In this document: one piece after another, positions 48,166 through 58,388 of the stretch
Position numbering within the stretch: position 1 is the stretch's first letter
How the letters are laid out: the number at the start of each line of letters is the position of its first letter
From: Caldicellulosiruptor bescii DSM 6725
GTDB lineage: Bacteria; Bacillota; Thermoanaerobacteria; Caldicellulosiruptorales; Caldicellulosiruptoraceae
Length of the DNA: 64,000 nt
Reading direction: 5' to 3'
Assembly (NCBI RefSeq): GCF_000022325.1
Contig: NC_012034.1
Span: 2,169,501 to 2,233,500, forward strand
Translations under genes and position numbers: made by a program
The notes under the pieces: generated by a model
The model's input: only the letters and a program-made list of their open reading frames with translations
Told to the model about the DNA's origin: nothing
The model's database searches: none

Positions 48166-49053
48166 TCACTCCTTCAATGAACCAATAAACATACCTTTTA
48201 TGAAGTACTTCTGAAGCCATGGATACAAAAGCATTATTGGTAAAGTTGCTACGACAATTATTGCCATCTTCAGCGACTCCTGTGGAGGTTGGAAATTAGG
48301 ATCAAATTGTGTTAGGTCCGAAGCAAGCGTGGTTGACAACATTACTATTTGCCTTAAAATTAGCTGCACAGGCCATTTCTCAGCATCGTTTATATACAAA
48401 AGCGCTCCAAACCATGAATTCCAATGCCCCACTCCATAGAACAAAGCAAATGTCGCAATAATAGGCTTTGAAAGAGGAAGTATTATCTTCCACAACACTT
48501 GAGCTTCTGTACATCCATCAATTCTTGCTGCATCCTCTAAATCCTGTGGCATTTCCTGGAAAAAGTTTTTGACAACAAAGAAGTTAAAGGGACTAATTGC
48601 ACCTGGCAACCATAGTGCCCAATAAGAATTTAAGAGACCCAGGCTTTTTACCAGCAAATATGTAGGAATCATTCCTCCACCAAAAAGCATTGTAAATATT
48701 ATGCCATTTAAGACAATACTTCTGCCTATAAAGTGCTTTTTTGAAAGAGCATATGCCATTGTAAATGTGAAAAACAGATTTACCAAGGTACCTCCTACCG
48801 TGATAATCACACTGTTGAGCATACTACGAAGAAAATAGTTTGAAGCAAAAATAAATTTATAGGTGAGAAGAGTAGGATTATGAGGAATTATAAAGAATGT
48901 CCTCGTTTTTATTTCTGAATCTGGAGCAAAAGATGCAGCCAAAACGTATAGGAAAGGTAAAACAGTTATTATCGCCCATATTCCAAGGAATATATGATTA
49001 AAAACATCAAAAATAGTACTTGCTACTGTCTTATTCTGTCTCATTTTTGACAC
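48166..49053 (-). CDS. sugar ABC transporter permease, LplC-like
   Basis: Permease of 295 residues with six membrane segments. The EAA loop is MPQDLEDAARIDGCTEAQVLWKIILPLSKPI. N-terminal VFNHIFLGIWAIITVLPFLYVLAASF matches LplC/YtcP permeases. It starts 22 bases after the LplB-like gene and pairs with it. No ATPase gene is present, so a shared MsmX/MsmK-type ATPase is assumed. Confidence 0.93.
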   Translation of the reverse strand: MSKMRQNKTVASTIFDVFNHIFLGIWAIITVLPFLYVLAASFAPDSEIKTRTFFIIPHNPTLLTYKFIFASNYFLRSMLNSVIITVGGTLVNLFFTFTMAYALSKKHFIGRSIVLNGIIFTMLFGGGMIPTYLLVKSLGLLNSYWALWLPGAISPFNFFVVKNFFQEMPQDLEDAARIDGCTEAQVLWKIILPLSKPIIATFALFYGVGHWNSWFGALLYINDAEKWPVQLILRQIVMLSTTLASDLTQFDPNFQPPQESLKMAIIVVATLPIMLLYPWLQKYFIKGMFIGSLKE

Positions 49054-49075
49054 CTCTCAAATTCTTGAATAAAGA

Positions 49076-49990
49076 TTAGAACAATGAAGTTTCAGTAAAT
49101 TTCTTGGACAGATAGTTAGAAACCTGAATCAAAATCAGTCCAACAACAGACTTAAAAAGACCAACCGCTGTACTGTAACTGTACGCTCCTTGGGTAACCC
49201 CTACTTGATAAACATATGTGTCAAACACTTCTGCTACCGACCTGTTAATAGGATTTTTCATCAAAAATATCTGTTCAAAGCCAGTATCAAGAAGATGTCC
49301 CAATCGCAAAATGAAAAGTATGATTACCGTACTCATAATTGAGGGTATTGTGATATGCCACGTCTGCTGCCACCTCGTTGCCCCATCCACAATAGCAGCC
49401 TCATATAATGTTGGGTCAACATTTGATAGTGCTGCCAAGAAGATTATTGTTCCCCATCCTGCTTCTTTCCATATGCTCTGAATTATTATAAGAGGTCTGA
49501 ACCATCTTGGATCTGTCAAAAATTCAATTTTTTTACCTGTTAAGCTATACAGAATATTATTTATAACCCCTGCCTCACTTGAGAGAAGCACGTATGTAAT
49601 ACTTGCTATGACCACCATTGAAACAAAGTGAGGAACATAAACACACGTCTGGACAATTCTCTTATAAACCTGATTTCGCACCTCGTTGATCAGTAGCGCT
49701 AAAATAATTGGCACAGGGAAATAGAAAAGTATATTGTAAAATGAAATTAACAGTGTATTTCTAAACAGCATCGGAAAATCAGGGTCGGTGAAAAGTGTTT
49801 TAAAATGCTCAAAACCTACCCACGGACTTTTCCAGAACCCTAAAAACGGATTAAAATCTTGAAAGGCAACTACTATACCAAACATTGGAATGTACCTAAA
49901 AATGATGAAGTACAAAATACCCGGTAGAGCTAAGATATACAGCCATTTGTCTTTTTTCAGTCTTTTCCATATAGAAGTGGTAGCTGTCAT
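49076..49990 (-). CDS. sugar ABC transporter permease, LplB-like
   Basis: Permease of 304 residues from the ATG at 49990 (MTATTSIWKRLKKDK), which follows AGGGAGAG. The frame stays open another 48 codons upstream, but that part is low-complexity and overlaps the -35 box of the predicted promoter, so it is not used. Membrane segments begin with WLYILALPGILYFIIFRYIPMFG, and the EAA loop is YEAAIVDGATRWQQTWHITIPS. First gene of the LplBCA-type transporter. Confidence 0.92.
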   Translation of the reverse strand: MTATTSIWKRLKKDKWLYILALPGILYFIIFRYIPMFGIVVAFQDFNPFLGFWKSPWVGFEHFKTLFTDPDFPMLFRNTLLISFYNILFYFPVPIILALLINEVRNQVYKRIVQTCVYVPHFVSMVVIASITYVLLSSEAGVINNILYSLTGKKIEFLTDPRWFRPLIIIQSIWKEAGWGTIIFLAALSNVDPTLYEAAIVDGATRWQQTWHITIPSIMSTVIILFILRLGHLLDTGFEQIFLMKNPINRSVAEVFDTYVYQVGVTQGAYSYSTAVGLFKSVVGLILIQVSNYLSKKFTETSLF

Positions 49991-50105
49991 TAAATCATTC
50001 TCTCCCTTCTTTTTTGGTCCCTTGATAATATTGTTTTTCATCAGATTTCCATTATTTTTGTCGGTATTAATATTGAGATTTGAATTTTGTTTTTGGTTTA
50101 ATTTT

Positions 50106-50134
50106 ATTTTAATACTTTGTTTTTGTTGTGTCAA
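50106..50134 (-). promoter_or_regulatory. promoter of the LplB-C-A-like operon
   Basis: TTGACA, 17 bases, then TAAAAT on the minus strand, about 110 bases before the LplB-like start. The rest of the 299-bp gap 49991-50289 holds no gene. Confidence 0.7.
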
Positions 50135-50289
50135 TACCTATTTTTTTATTTTATTTTTGAACAGCTACAAAGATTTTTTTACTTTGAAAGTGAGCTAAAT
50201 ATTGCTACAAGGAAAGACTTACAAAACCAAAGGCAGTCACCTCTCTTCCAAAAAGAATGATTTGCCCAAAAAATTGAGCTTTAAAATAT

Positions 50290-52824
50290 TCATTCTAAAG
50301 AAACAATAGCAACTGGAGGCAACAATCCTGATTGGACCATTTCCAGGTCAAATTTTAGAGAAATAGAAAGATAAAAGTTCTTCTCTGCCTCTTTTCTTAA
50401 TTTTTCCAATTTTTCTTGTGTTCCAAGTAGAGCTGCTGCAGGGGTGTTTTGAACTTCAATCACAAGTTCATTCTCACCAATTTTCAATGCCTCTGTTATA
50501 TCCCACATAAAAGGCGAAAAAGCTCTTACACCAAGATATCTTTTATTTAACCAAACCTTTGCAGAGTACTTTACATTGGGGCAGTTGAGGAAAAGATGTT
50601 TATTTTTAATAAAGTCATCATGAGAAAACGAAAATATTTTTCTATAAACTACACTGCCAGAATAGTCACCAAAGCCCAAGCTTTGCCAATCTTTTAAATC
50701 TGAAAACAAAACAAAATCTTTATCAAAATGAATTTCCCAGTTATCGTTTAATTCCAAGACTGTTCTCGGTAAGCTTCCAAGCAGTGTTGTTTTTTGAATT
50801 CCATCTACATACTCATCACTTGCTATTAAAACCAAAGTCTGATATGGATGTATATAGAGTTCTAATTGTATGTTTTTTTTATTACTTTTGATATTTGAAA
50901 CCATTAAAAATTTATTCTGTATATGATCCCATATATATACATTTTTCTTAGAAAATTTTAATATTATCTTACCCAAAAATGAAGTACCTGAAACATTGAA
51001 GAGAAAAATCAGATTATTGCCTTCTATTCTTTTATGAAGAACTCTAACATCTTTGCTGTCTACAACAGTGACATCTTTTTCAACCATTTTTGAAAGCTGC
51101 TCGATACTTTCAACAACCACACCTATTTCTCTATCTACAAAGTGGAAAAACGATGTAAAGGTTTTGTTATAAACAAACAAAGGAGAGTTCTCGAAGAAAA
51201 TAATCTTCCCTCCTTTGCTTGAGAAAAGCTTTAAAAATCTGAACAGATCTTGTGGCAAATACTTTATAGGCGGAAGAATAACAATGTCGTATTCTTTTCT
51301 ATTGTTAGCGTATATTCTATGGTTTTTAATTTCCAGATATTCTAAAAGAGAATGGTCAAAAAAATCAAAATCAATCTGGTTCTCTAAAAGTGCATTGCCA
51401 ATTTCCATTGCTTTTGAAGCAGACATATTTTCACCTGCCCACAGATCCGGTGTAGGAAAGTAAACCAGAACCTTTGTACAAGGGGTGCTTACATAGAGAA
51501 GATATGAAATGGTATTAATATACTTAATTACCTCTGGAAAGAAATAATTTTGCGGATGGTCATAAAGATACTTGAAGATTGAGGTCAAAAATAGATTTAT
51601 GTCCATTGCAAACTGGTAATCAACTACCCATTTGATTTGCTCAACAGATATACCTTGTCCATATACTGCAAAACTCTCTGAAAAGGTCTGAGCAATATTT
51701 TTAATATGAGAAACAGAAGAAGCGTATTTAGGGAATATTGCTTTTTTGTCATACCAGATTTGTCTCCAAATTACATCAATTGCTGGAATATGAACATACT
51801 TCATATGCGAAAAGAACTGTCCTTCAGATTTGGTAAGGTGTTCTATCATATCTTCATGATTTAGATGTACTACAAATTTGAGGCCATTTGCCTCACACCA
51901 TTTGTAGATCTGCTTAAAGAAAGTATTTGTAAAAATATTGCTCCATACATCCCAGTAATCTGCTTTTACTCTTTTTATTTTTTCATCTAATTGCTCTTTA
52001 AAGAAATACGGTATGTACTTTTTAACGTCGTATCCTTGTTCATTGTAAAATATATCAAATATATTATCCGTATATGGTAGTCCAGAAATAGAATAATCAG
52101 GTTCGTCAGCGAAAAATCCAATTATTGTCTTTCCAAATTCATTTCCCATATAAGCTTTATATTTTTCATATACCTCACTTATGAATAGATTGACAGCTTC
52201 ATAGTCAAGATAATCACAAAGTGAAAATGTAGTATCTTTTGCACCTGTTGGATGGTGAACGTATCTTGTTGGAGATGTCCTGTAAGCTGAAGATATTACT
52301 TTTATTTGCCAAGTCGAATGATAGGGCAAGTATAAAAATCCGCTACTAAATTCAAGCTTTTCAAAAGCAAAGTATTTATTCTGGTTCATGTCTTTGGCCA
52401 AAATCCCAATTGTACCAGAGTGAGGTTCAACTTCACATAAATTACCCTCAATAATAAACTCCTTCTCAACAATAATAGCCTTCATCCTTTTGTGAGGATA
52501 CTTCTTATTAAAAGTTTCGCCAGCAAAGCCACTTGGATATGTCCCTTCATCGGCAATCCACACTTTAACTCCTCTTTTTTTAGCTTGGAGAACTGCAAAT
52601 TTTACCATTTCAAACCAACCATGTGTCAAATATTTAGGCGAAACATTGTGTCCTACTGCAATTAATACTTGCTTAAAGCCAAGATTTGAAATATAATCAA
52701 GCTCAGCATTTATTCTGTTCTCGTTCATCTCATCAGAAAAAATCCACCAATGAATAATACTGGCAGTAGCTGGAGGGTTGTTGATTTCATCAAAAAGAGA
52801 ATTCAATTTTATACTCTCATTCAT
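50290..52824 (-). CDS. second GH106-like glycoside hydrolase
   Basis: Cytoplasmic protein of 844 residues without a signal peptide. The N-terminal barrel includes IIHWWIFSDEMNENRINAEL, KVWIADEGTYPSGFAGE and the acidic motif GFFADEPDYS near residue 238, aligning with GIFTDE of the larger relative at 25542-28661. The C-terminal 150 residues form a GH2-like jelly-roll (FLNCPNVKYSAKVWLNKRYLG). Overall identity to the relative looks low, so the two probably have different substrates. GAAAGGGG precedes the ATG. It lies upstream of the LplBCA-like transporter on the same strand. GH106-like is a fold-level call, not a proven activity. Confidence 0.68.
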   Translation of the reverse strand: MNESIKLNSLFDEINNPPATASIIHWWIFSDEMNENRINAELDYISNLGFKQVLIAVGHNVSPKYLTHGWFEMVKFAVLQAKKRGVKVWIADEGTYPSGFAGETFNKKYPHKRMKAIIVEKEFIIEGNLCEVEPHSGTIGILAKDMNQNKYFAFEKLEFSSGFLYLPYHSTWQIKVISSAYRTSPTRYVHHPTGAKDTTFSLCDYLDYEAVNLFISEVYEKYKAYMGNEFGKTIIGFFADEPDYSISGLPYTDNIFDIFYNEQGYDVKKYIPYFFKEQLDEKIKRVKADYWDVWSNIFTNTFFKQIYKWCEANGLKFVVHLNHEDMIEHLTKSEGQFFSHMKYVHIPAIDVIWRQIWYDKKAIFPKYASSVSHIKNIAQTFSESFAVYGQGISVEQIKWVVDYQFAMDINLFLTSIFKYLYDHPQNYFFPEVIKYINTISYLLYVSTPCTKVLVYFPTPDLWAGENMSASKAMEIGNALLENQIDFDFFDHSLLEYLEIKNHRIYANNRKEYDIVILPPIKYLPQDLFRFLKLFSSKGGKIIFFENSPLFVYNKTFTSFFHFVDREIGVVVESIEQLSKMVEKDVTVVDSKDVRVLHKRIEGNNLIFLFNVSGTSFLGKIILKFSKKNVYIWDHIQNKFLMVSNIKSNKKNIQLELYIHPYQTLVLIASDEYVDGIQKTTLLGSLPRTVLELNDNWEIHFDKDFVLFSDLKDWQSLGFGDYSGSVVYRKIFSFSHDDFIKNKHLFLNCPNVKYSAKVWLNKRYLGVRAFSPFMWDITEALKIGENELVIEVQNTPAAALLGTQEKLEKLRKEAEKNFYLSISLKFDLEMVQSGLLPPVAIVSLE

Positions 52825-52936
52825 TGTATGTTTCCCCTTTCACATTTATTAGATTGATTTTGGCTTTATTTAATAAAAATTTTATACAAAAACATTTCAA
52901 ATATCAATAAATATTAAATAAAACCACACAAAAATA

Positions 52937-52973
52937 AAACCTCCTTCTATTTTATCACTATAGAAGGAGGTTT
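52937..52973 (-). terminator. terminator of the rpsF-ssb-rpsR operon
   Basis: Perfect 14-bp stem (AAACCTCCTTCTAT and complement) with a nine-base loop, followed by TATTTTT on the minus strand, 27 bases past rpsR. Confidence 0.9.
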
Positions 52974-52999
52974 ATTTATATTCTTTTTATAAAAGGATC

Positions 53000-53278
53000 T
53001 TATTCAACTATAAACGGAAGAAGTGCTAAGATTCTTGCGCGCTTGATAGCTCGTGTTAGCTGTCTTTGATGTCTTGCACAGTTGCCAGTTGTTCTTCTTG
53101 GCATTATTTTGCCTCTTTCTGTGAGGAATTTCTTGAGCCTGTTCACATCTTTGTAATCTATCTCATATATTCTCTCAACACAGAATGAACATACTCTCTT
53201 TTTCTTTTTCTGTCTTGAGCTAACTCTTTCCATTGTTTGAGTAGCTTGAGCTTGCTGCTGATTTTGATTGTTGTTCAA
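53000..53278 (-). CDS. rpsR: ribosomal protein S18
   Basis: S18 of 92 residues with a Gln/Asn-rich N-terminal extension before the conserved core ([34 protein letters not shown]...). The cysteines in VCSFC and NCARH indicate the zinc-type form. The start is TTG, seven bases after AAGGAGGG; a later ATG (MERVSSRQ) lacks a site. Last gene of rpsF-ssb-rpsR. Confidence 0.96.
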   Translation of the reverse strand: MNNNQNQQQAQATQTMERVSSRQKKKKRVCSFCVERIYEIDYKDVNRLKKFLTERGKIMPRRTTGNCARHQRQLTRAIKRARILALLPFIVE

Positions 53279-53315
53279 ACCTTTTCCCTCCTTTTTTCTT
53301 AAATTTCCACTTTAT

Positions 53316-53801
53316 CTAAAATGGCAGGTCATCTTCTATACCCTCATCAACATCATTATTTTTTGATGGAATTTTTACATCCTCTTCAAAAAAGTTTTCA
53401 AGTTCGCTTTCAATTGTCTCATCATCTAAGTCAGGCAAAATAATGTCTTCTTTTACCTCTGCTTCGCTGTCAACAGGTACATCCTTAGGTTTTGGTTCTG
53501 CAAAATAAATCTCTTCCGCCACAACCTCAGTGATGTAGTGACGTCTATTTGCCTCATCATCCCACGTACGAAGCTGAAGTCTTCCTATTACCACAACTTG
53601 CCTTCCTTTTTTGAGATAGTTTTTTGAAAACTCGGCAAGCCTGCTCCACGCAACAATCGGGATAAAATCGGCATCCTGGTCATTTTCGCGTTTAAAACGT
53701 CTGTTGACAGCAAGCGTGAAGTTTGCAACGGGGGTATTGTTGGCAGTAAGCCTAAACTCAGGGTCGCGCGTTAAGCGACCCATCAAAATAACCTTATTCA
53801 A
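53316..53801 (-). CDS. ssb: single-stranded DNA-binding protein
   Basis: SSB of 161 residues. The OB fold occupies residues 1-105 (NKVILMGRLTRDPEFRLTANN, FIPIVAWSRLAEFSKNYLKKG); an acidic linker ends in the conserved tip DDLPF that binds partner proteins. The start is TTG after AGAGGGGGCGG. It lies between rpsF and rpsR, its usual place in Firmicutes. Confidence 0.97.
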   Translation of the reverse strand: MNKVILMGRLTRDPEFRLTANNTPVANFTLAVNRRFKRENDQDADFIPIVAWSRLAEFSKNYLKKGRQVVVIGRLQLRTWDDEANRRHYITEVVAEEIYFAEPKPKDVPVDSEAEVKEDIILPDLDDETIESELENFFEEDVKIPSKNNDVDEGIEDDLPF

Positions 53802-53816
53802 AAAAGCCGCCCCCTC

Positions 53817-54107
53817 TTATTTTTCAAGCTTTACAATCAAGAACCTAATAACCCCATCTGTAATTCTGTAAACCCTCTCAAGCTCGCGTGGGAACTCAGG
53901 CTTGCTTGTAAATTGCATCAGCACATAATACCCTTCTGCGTGCTTGTCAATCTTGTAAGCAAGCCTTCTTTTTCCCCACTCTTCAACATTTAAAAGCTGT
54001 CCATTGCTTGAGATAAGATTTTTGAACTTTTCGATGAGGTTAGCTCTTGCCTCATCGTCAAGTGTGGGGCTTATTATAAATACTGTTTCATACTTTCTCT
54101 CAACCAC
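53817..54107 (-). CDS. rpsF: ribosomal protein S6
   Basis: S6 of 96 residues (VERKYETVFIISPTL..., GKRRLAYKIDKHAEGYYVLMQF). The GTG at 54107 was chosen because GGGAGG lies eight bases upstream and it gives the normal family length; the frame is open 18 codons further but that part holds the ribosome site. First gene of the operon; a hairpin at 54137-54158 may be part of an S6:S18-responsive leader. Confidence 0.96.
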   Translation of the reverse strand: MVERKYETVFIISPTLDDEARANLIEKFKNLISSNGQLLNVEEWGKRRLAYKIDKHAEGYYVLMQFTSKPEFPRELERVYRITDGVIRFLIVKLEK

Positions 54108-54136
54108 AACTTTCACCTCCCTTTTAGACTTAAAGG

Positions 54137-54158
54137 CCCCCAAATCACCTTTTGGGAG
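54137..54158 (-). promoter_or_regulatory. hairpin in the rpsF leader
   Basis: CTCCCAAA pairs with TTTGGGGG (one mismatch) around a six-base loop, 30 bases before the rpsF start codon on the minus strand. Many bacteria have an S6:S18-binding leader here; only the position and a stem are visible, so this is tentative. Confidence 0.35.
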
Positions 54159-54238
54159 CAAGGGAAGAAAGAATTTTTATCTTCCCACAACATGCAGTAT
54201 TTTATCATAAAATGCGCTTTAAAGTAAATAACCTATTT

Positions 54239-55382
54239 TTACTTTGAAAAATATGCGTGAACCTCTTTTAGGATCTCTCTTATTGGAAGGTTCTGTGGAC
54301 ATTTTGTCTCGCAGACACCACACTCAACACAATTTTCTGCTCTCTCTTTTTCTTTTTTTGCATAATCATTTTTCATCTCCTGATACATGTTATACATGCT
54401 TGCCTGATTGTAAATGCTAAAATTCCAAGGAATATCAACACCCTGTGGACATGGCATACAGTATTTGCACTCTGTACAGTTGACTTTCCTCAGCTCATTA
54501 TACTTTTGAGCAACCTTTTCAACAAGCTCAAGTTCCTCGTCAGTCAAATTTCCCACTTCATATTTACTTGCATATTCAATATTTTCTCTTAATATTTTCT
54601 CTTACCTGCTCGAGCGTACTCATACCGCTTAGCACAACCGACACTTCTTTTTGGTTCCACAGCCACGAAAGTGCCCACTCAACAGGTGTTCTTTTGATAG
54701 GTGCTTTTTCCCAAAGCTGTTTTATCTCTTGAGGCGGCTCTTTTGCAAGCCTTCCACCCAAAAGTGGCTCCATGATGACAACTGCCAATCCTTTTGCGGC
54801 TGCGTATTTGAGCCCCTCTTCCCCTGCCTGATAGTTTCGGTTGAGGATATTGTACTGTATCTGGCAGAACGTCCAGTTGTAACTATCAACAATCTCTTTG
54901 AATGTAGCTACATCGTCATGGAACGAAAACCCAATATATTTTATTTTTCCCTCAAGAAGCACTTTTTCAATCCACTTGAAGATGTTCATCTCTTTTAACT
55001 TCTTCCAGTGGTCTTTGTTAAGAGCATGCAAAAGATAAAAGTCAATATAGCTTGTATCAAGTCTTTTTAGCTGCTCATCCAAAATCCTATCAGCATCATC
55101 AAAACTATTTACCTGCCAGACAGGAAGTTTTGTTGCAACCTTAACCTTTTCTCTATATCCTCCTTTCAAAGCTTTACCTACAACAACTTCGCTGTTGCCA
55201 CCATGGTACACATACGCTGTGTCAATGTAATTGATTCCATTGTCGATTGCAAAATGCAGCATTTGGGTTGCTTTTTCTTCGTCAATCTTCGAATAGTCAC
55301 CATCCAAGATTGGTAACCTCATTGCACCAAATCCAAGAGCAGACACCATAAAGCCTGTTTTCCCAAAGGGTCTGTACTTCAT
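54239..55382 (-). pseudogene. aldo/keto reductase with C-terminal 4Fe-4S domain, frameshifted by a 13-bp duplication
   Basis: Two frames form one broken gene. The N-terminal part (55382-54576) is an aldo/keto reductase ([21 protein letters not shown], catalytic Tyr in [11 protein letters not shown]). The rest (from 54556) holds two cluster motifs, CTECKYCMPCPQGV and CVECGVCETKCPQ. A tandem copy of a 13-bp unit at 54578-54603 shifts the frame. Removing one copy gives a continuous 376-residue protein ([21 protein letters not shown]), the usual family length. GGAGGGG precedes the ATG. Either a real mutation or a sequence error. Confidence 0.92.
54578..54603. repeat. 13-bp tandem duplication that breaks the reading frame
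   Basis: AATATTTTCTCTT occurs twice with no spacer. Thirteen is not a multiple of three, so the second copy causes a premature TGA in the aldo/keto reductase. Confidence 0.95.
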
Positions 55383-55466
55383 TTCAAAAACCCCTCCAGT
55401 GTATGGTTTATTTAAAAAATGCTTTATGTTTATATTTTACCTTACTTTAAAAAGCATTTAAACACA

Positions 55467-55496
55467 AAAAAGCTGCAGAAAATTTTCTGCAGCTTT
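55467..55496 (-). terminator. terminator of the leuC-leuD-leuB operon
   Basis: Perfect 11-bp stem (AAAAGCTGCAG and complement) with loop AAAATTTT; T-rich on the minus strand, directly after the leuB stop. Confidence 0.9.
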
Positions 55497-56563
55497 TAGA
55501 TATTTTCACAAATAATTTTTCCCATTTGCTTTGTTCCAACAAGCTTACAATTTTCTGTGTAGATATCTCTTGTTCTATACCCTTCTTTGAGAGCAATCTT
55601 CACAGCATTTTCTATAGCCTTTGCAGCATCTTCCATGTCAAAGCTGTAGCGCAGCATCATCGCAGCAGACAAAATTGTTGCAATCGGGTTTGCCAAATCC
55701 TGACCTGCAATGTCAGGTGCTGTGCCGTGTATTGGCTCGTAAAGTCCCACACTGCCCTCGCCAAGTGAAGCTGAGGCAAGCATACCAATCGACCCTACTA
55801 TCATTGATGCCTCATCAGACAAAATGTCACCGAACATGTTGGAAGTAAGTATAACATCAAACTGTGATGGGTCTTTTACAAGCTGCATTGATGCATTGTC
55901 AACATACATGTGAGAAAGCTCCACATCCGGATAATCTTTTGCAACCTCCTCAACAGTTTCTCTCCAGAGCCTTGATGATTCTAATATGTTTGCCTTGTCA
56001 ACAGAGGTTACCTTTTTCCTTCTCTTTCTGGCAGATTCAAACGCAACCTTTGCGATTCTTCTAACTTCACTTTTTGAATACACCTCTGTGTCATAAGCCA
56101 CTTCATCGCCATCTTTTACTTCTCTTCCCTTTGGACCAAAGTACATGCCACCAATTAGCTCTCTTACAACCAGAATATCAATGCCTCTTGATACAATCTC
56201 TTTTTTGAGAGGTGATGAATCTCTTAACTCATCATACAGCACAGCAGGACGCAGGTTTGCATAAACTTTTAGTCCTCCTCTGAGCTTCAAAAGAGCTTGT
56301 TCAGGTCTCAAATTTCCGGGAAGATTATCCCACTTTGGTCCACCAACAGCACCCAATAATGTTGCCTCACATTTTTTAACAAGTTCTAAATCTTCCTCTC
56401 TAATTGGCACACCATACTTGTCGATTGCACATCCGCCAGCGTCAATGAAGATATATTCAAATTTAACTCCAAATTTAGAAGATATCTTATCAAGAACAAT
56501 TAGCGCTTGTTCAATTACTTCAGGACCTATTCCATCTCCAGGAATTACAGCTATCCTATGCAT
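55496..56563 (-). CDS. leuB: 3-isopropylmalate dehydrogenase
   Basis: LeuB of 355 residues, the usual length. Motifs: [11 protein letters not shown], the substrate arginines in [36 protein letters not shown], and the NAD and metal region [16 protein letters not shown]. It oxidises 3-isopropylmalate in leucine synthesis. Its start overlaps the end of leuD by eight bases, so the two are coupled. Last gene of leuC-leuD-leuB. leuA is not in the window. Confidence 0.97.
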   Translation of the reverse strand: MHRIAVIPGDGIGPEVIEQALIVLDKISSKFGVKFEYIFIDAGGCAIDKYGVPIREEDLELVKKCEATLLGAVGGPKWDNLPGNLRPEQALLKLRGGLKVYANLRPAVLYDELRDSSPLKKEIVSRGIDILVVRELIGGMYFGPKGREVKDGDEVAYDTEVYSKSEVRRIAKVAFESARKRRKKVTSVDKANILESSRLWRETVEEVAKDYPDVELSHMYVDNASMQLVKDPSQFDVILTSNMFGDILSDEASMIVGSIGMLASASLGEGSVGLYEPIHGTAPDIAGQDLANPIATILSAAMMLRYSFDMEDAAKAIENAVKIALKEGYRTRDIYTENCKLVGTKQMGKIICENI

Positions 56564-57056
56564 CTTTTTTCAACTCTCCTTTTACAAACTCTATAAGTCC
56601 GCCTGCTTTCATGATATTTTGCATAAACTCAGGAAAGGGTTTTGCTTTAAACTCTTTACCTTTTGTTAGATTTTTAATTATTCCATTTACAAGGTCAACT
56701 TCCACCTCATCTCCAGCTTCTATACCATCTACTGCCTCTTCGCACTCAACAATTGGAAGACCAATGTTTATCGCATTTCTGTAAAATATCCTTGCAAACG
56801 ACTTTGCAATAACACATGAAACCCCACATGCCTTTATTGCAATTGGTGCATGTTCCCTTGAAGATCCACATCCAAAATTTTTCCCAGCAACCAAAATGTC
56901 ACCTTTTTGAACCTTGTTCACAAACTCTTTATCTAAATCCTCCAAACAATGCTTTGCAAGTTCATTAGGATCAGATGTGTTAAGATATCTTGCAGGAATA
57001 ATAACATCTGTATCGATATTATCATAATACTTGTGAGCTTTACCTTTGAAAATCAT
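56556..57056 (-). CDS. leuD: 3-isopropylmalate dehydratase small subunit
   Basis: LeuD of 166 residues with [13 protein letters not shown] and the conserved [14 protein letters not shown]. It is the swivel subunit that pairs with LeuC to isomerise isopropylmalate. It follows leuC with no gap and overlaps leuB. The short length marks the thermophile/archaeal-type LeuCD subfamily rather than the longer E. coli form. Confidence 0.96.
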   Translation of the reverse strand: MIFKGKAHKYYDNIDTDVIIPARYLNTSDPNELAKHCLEDLDKEFVNKVQKGDILVAGKNFGCGSSREHAPIAIKACGVSCVIAKSFARIFYRNAINIGLPIVECEEAVDGIEAGDEVEVDLVNGIIKNLTKGKEFKAKPFPEFMQNIMKAGGLIEFVKGELKKDA

Positions 57057-58346
57057 CTATTCTTCATCTCCTTTCATTCCAAGCTCTTCAGGTGAGCCAA
57101 TGTAACCTAAAACTGCTGATGCTGCTGCAATTGCAGGCGATGAAAGATAAACCTCACTATTTGGATGACCCATTCTGCCAACAAAGTTCCTATTTGTTGT
57201 AGCAAGAGCCTTCTCACCATCTGCTAAAATTCCCATGTGTCCACCAAGGCATGGACCACAAGTTGGTGTTGAAACAACACATCCAGCGTCTATGAATATC
57301 TCAATGAATCCCTCTTTTAATGCCTGTTTGTATATATTCTGTGTTGCAGGGAATATAATACATCTGAGCCCTTTTTTAACCTTTCTTCCTTTTAAGATCT
57401 TTGCTGCAATCCTTAAGTCTTCAATTCTGCCATTTGTGCAAGAACCAATCACAACCTGGTCAATATAAATCTTTTCTGTTATCTCATCAATCGTCTTTGT
57501 ATTCTCTGGAAGATGTGGAAAGGCAACTGTGGGTCTAATTTTTGAAATATCAATCTCAAAGACCTGTGAATACTCTGCATCCTCGTCTGCCTTGAATATC
57601 TTATAAGGCTTTGTAGAGTGCTGTTTTACATACTCTATTGTCTTTTCATCAACCTCAAATATGCCATTTTTCGCACCTGCTTCAATTGCCATGTTAGCAA
57701 TGGTGAACCTGTCATCCATTGAAAGTGATTTTAAACCTTCTCCCGTGTATTCCATTGACTTGTAAAGTGCACCATCAACACCTATCATACCAATAATGTG
57801 AAGGATGATATCTTTTCCCGATGTCCAGCCAGTTTTTTTGCCGTAGAGAATAAATTTAATGGCCTCTGGAACTTTGAACCAGCACTTTCCTGTTGCCATT
57901 GCACATGCCATGTCAGTAGAACCAATTCCTGTTGAAAAAGCACCAAGTGCACCATATGTGCAAGTATGCGAATCCGCACCAATTACCAAATCACCCGGCA
58001 CAACAAGTCCTTTTTCTGGCAAGAGTGCATGTTCAATACCCATCTCGCCAACTTCAAAATAATTTGTAATCTCATACTTTTTAGCAAACTCTCGAACCAT
58101 CTTGCACTGCTGAGCAGACTTTATGTCTTTGTTTGGAGTAAAATGGTCGGGAACTATCGCAATTTTATCTTTGTCAAAAACCCTGTCAATCCCTATCTTT
58201 TCAAACTCCTTTATTGCAACAGGTGTTGTAACGTCATTCCCCAAAACAAGGTCAACATTTGCAAAAATCAAGTCTCCAGGTTCAACATATTCTTTTCCTG
58301 CATGGTATGCCAAAATCTTTTGTGACATTGTCATCGGTTTTGTCAT
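57057..58346 (-). CDS. leuC: 3-isopropylmalate dehydratase large subunit
   Basis: Aconitase-family subunit of 429 residues. It has [23 protein letters not shown], and the three cluster cysteines are in VIGSCTNGR and [11 protein letters not shown]. The length fits the shorter HacA/LeuC group of clostridia and archaea. It makes 3-isopropylmalate from 2-isopropylmalate with LeuD. GGGGTGA precedes the ATG. First gene of the leu operon seen here. Confidence 0.96.
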   Translation of the reverse strand: MTKPMTMSQKILAYHAGKEYVEPGDLIFANVDLVLGNDVTTPVAIKEFEKIGIDRVFDKDKIAIVPDHFTPNKDIKSAQQCKMVREFAKKYEITNYFEVGEMGIEHALLPEKGLVVPGDLVIGADSHTCTYGALGAFSTGIGSTDMACAMATGKCWFKVPEAIKFILYGKKTGWTSGKDIILHIIGMIGVDGALYKSMEYTGEGLKSLSMDDRFTIANMAIEAGAKNGIFEVDEKTIEYVKQHSTKPYKIFKADEDAEYSQVFEIDISKIRPTVAFPHLPENTKTIDEITEKIYIDQVVIGSCTNGRIEDLRIAAKILKGRKVKKGLRCIIFPATQNIYKQALKEGFIEIFIDAGCVVSTPTCGPCLGGHMGILADGEKALATTNRNFVGRMGHPNSEVYLSSPAIAAASAVLGYIGSPEELGMKGDEE

Positions 58347-58388
58347 ATTTAAATTTCACCCCTTGCTCTTATTTTGAAATTTATTTTA

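Noticed and set aside
49991-50134. 48-codon N-terminal extension of the LplB-like permease
   Set aside because: Low-complexity, no ribosome site, and it overlaps the -35 box of a good promoter.
52937-52973. AGGAGG as a ribosome site for an unseen small gene
   Set aside because: It is one arm of the perfect terminator hairpin after rpsR; no reading frame follows.
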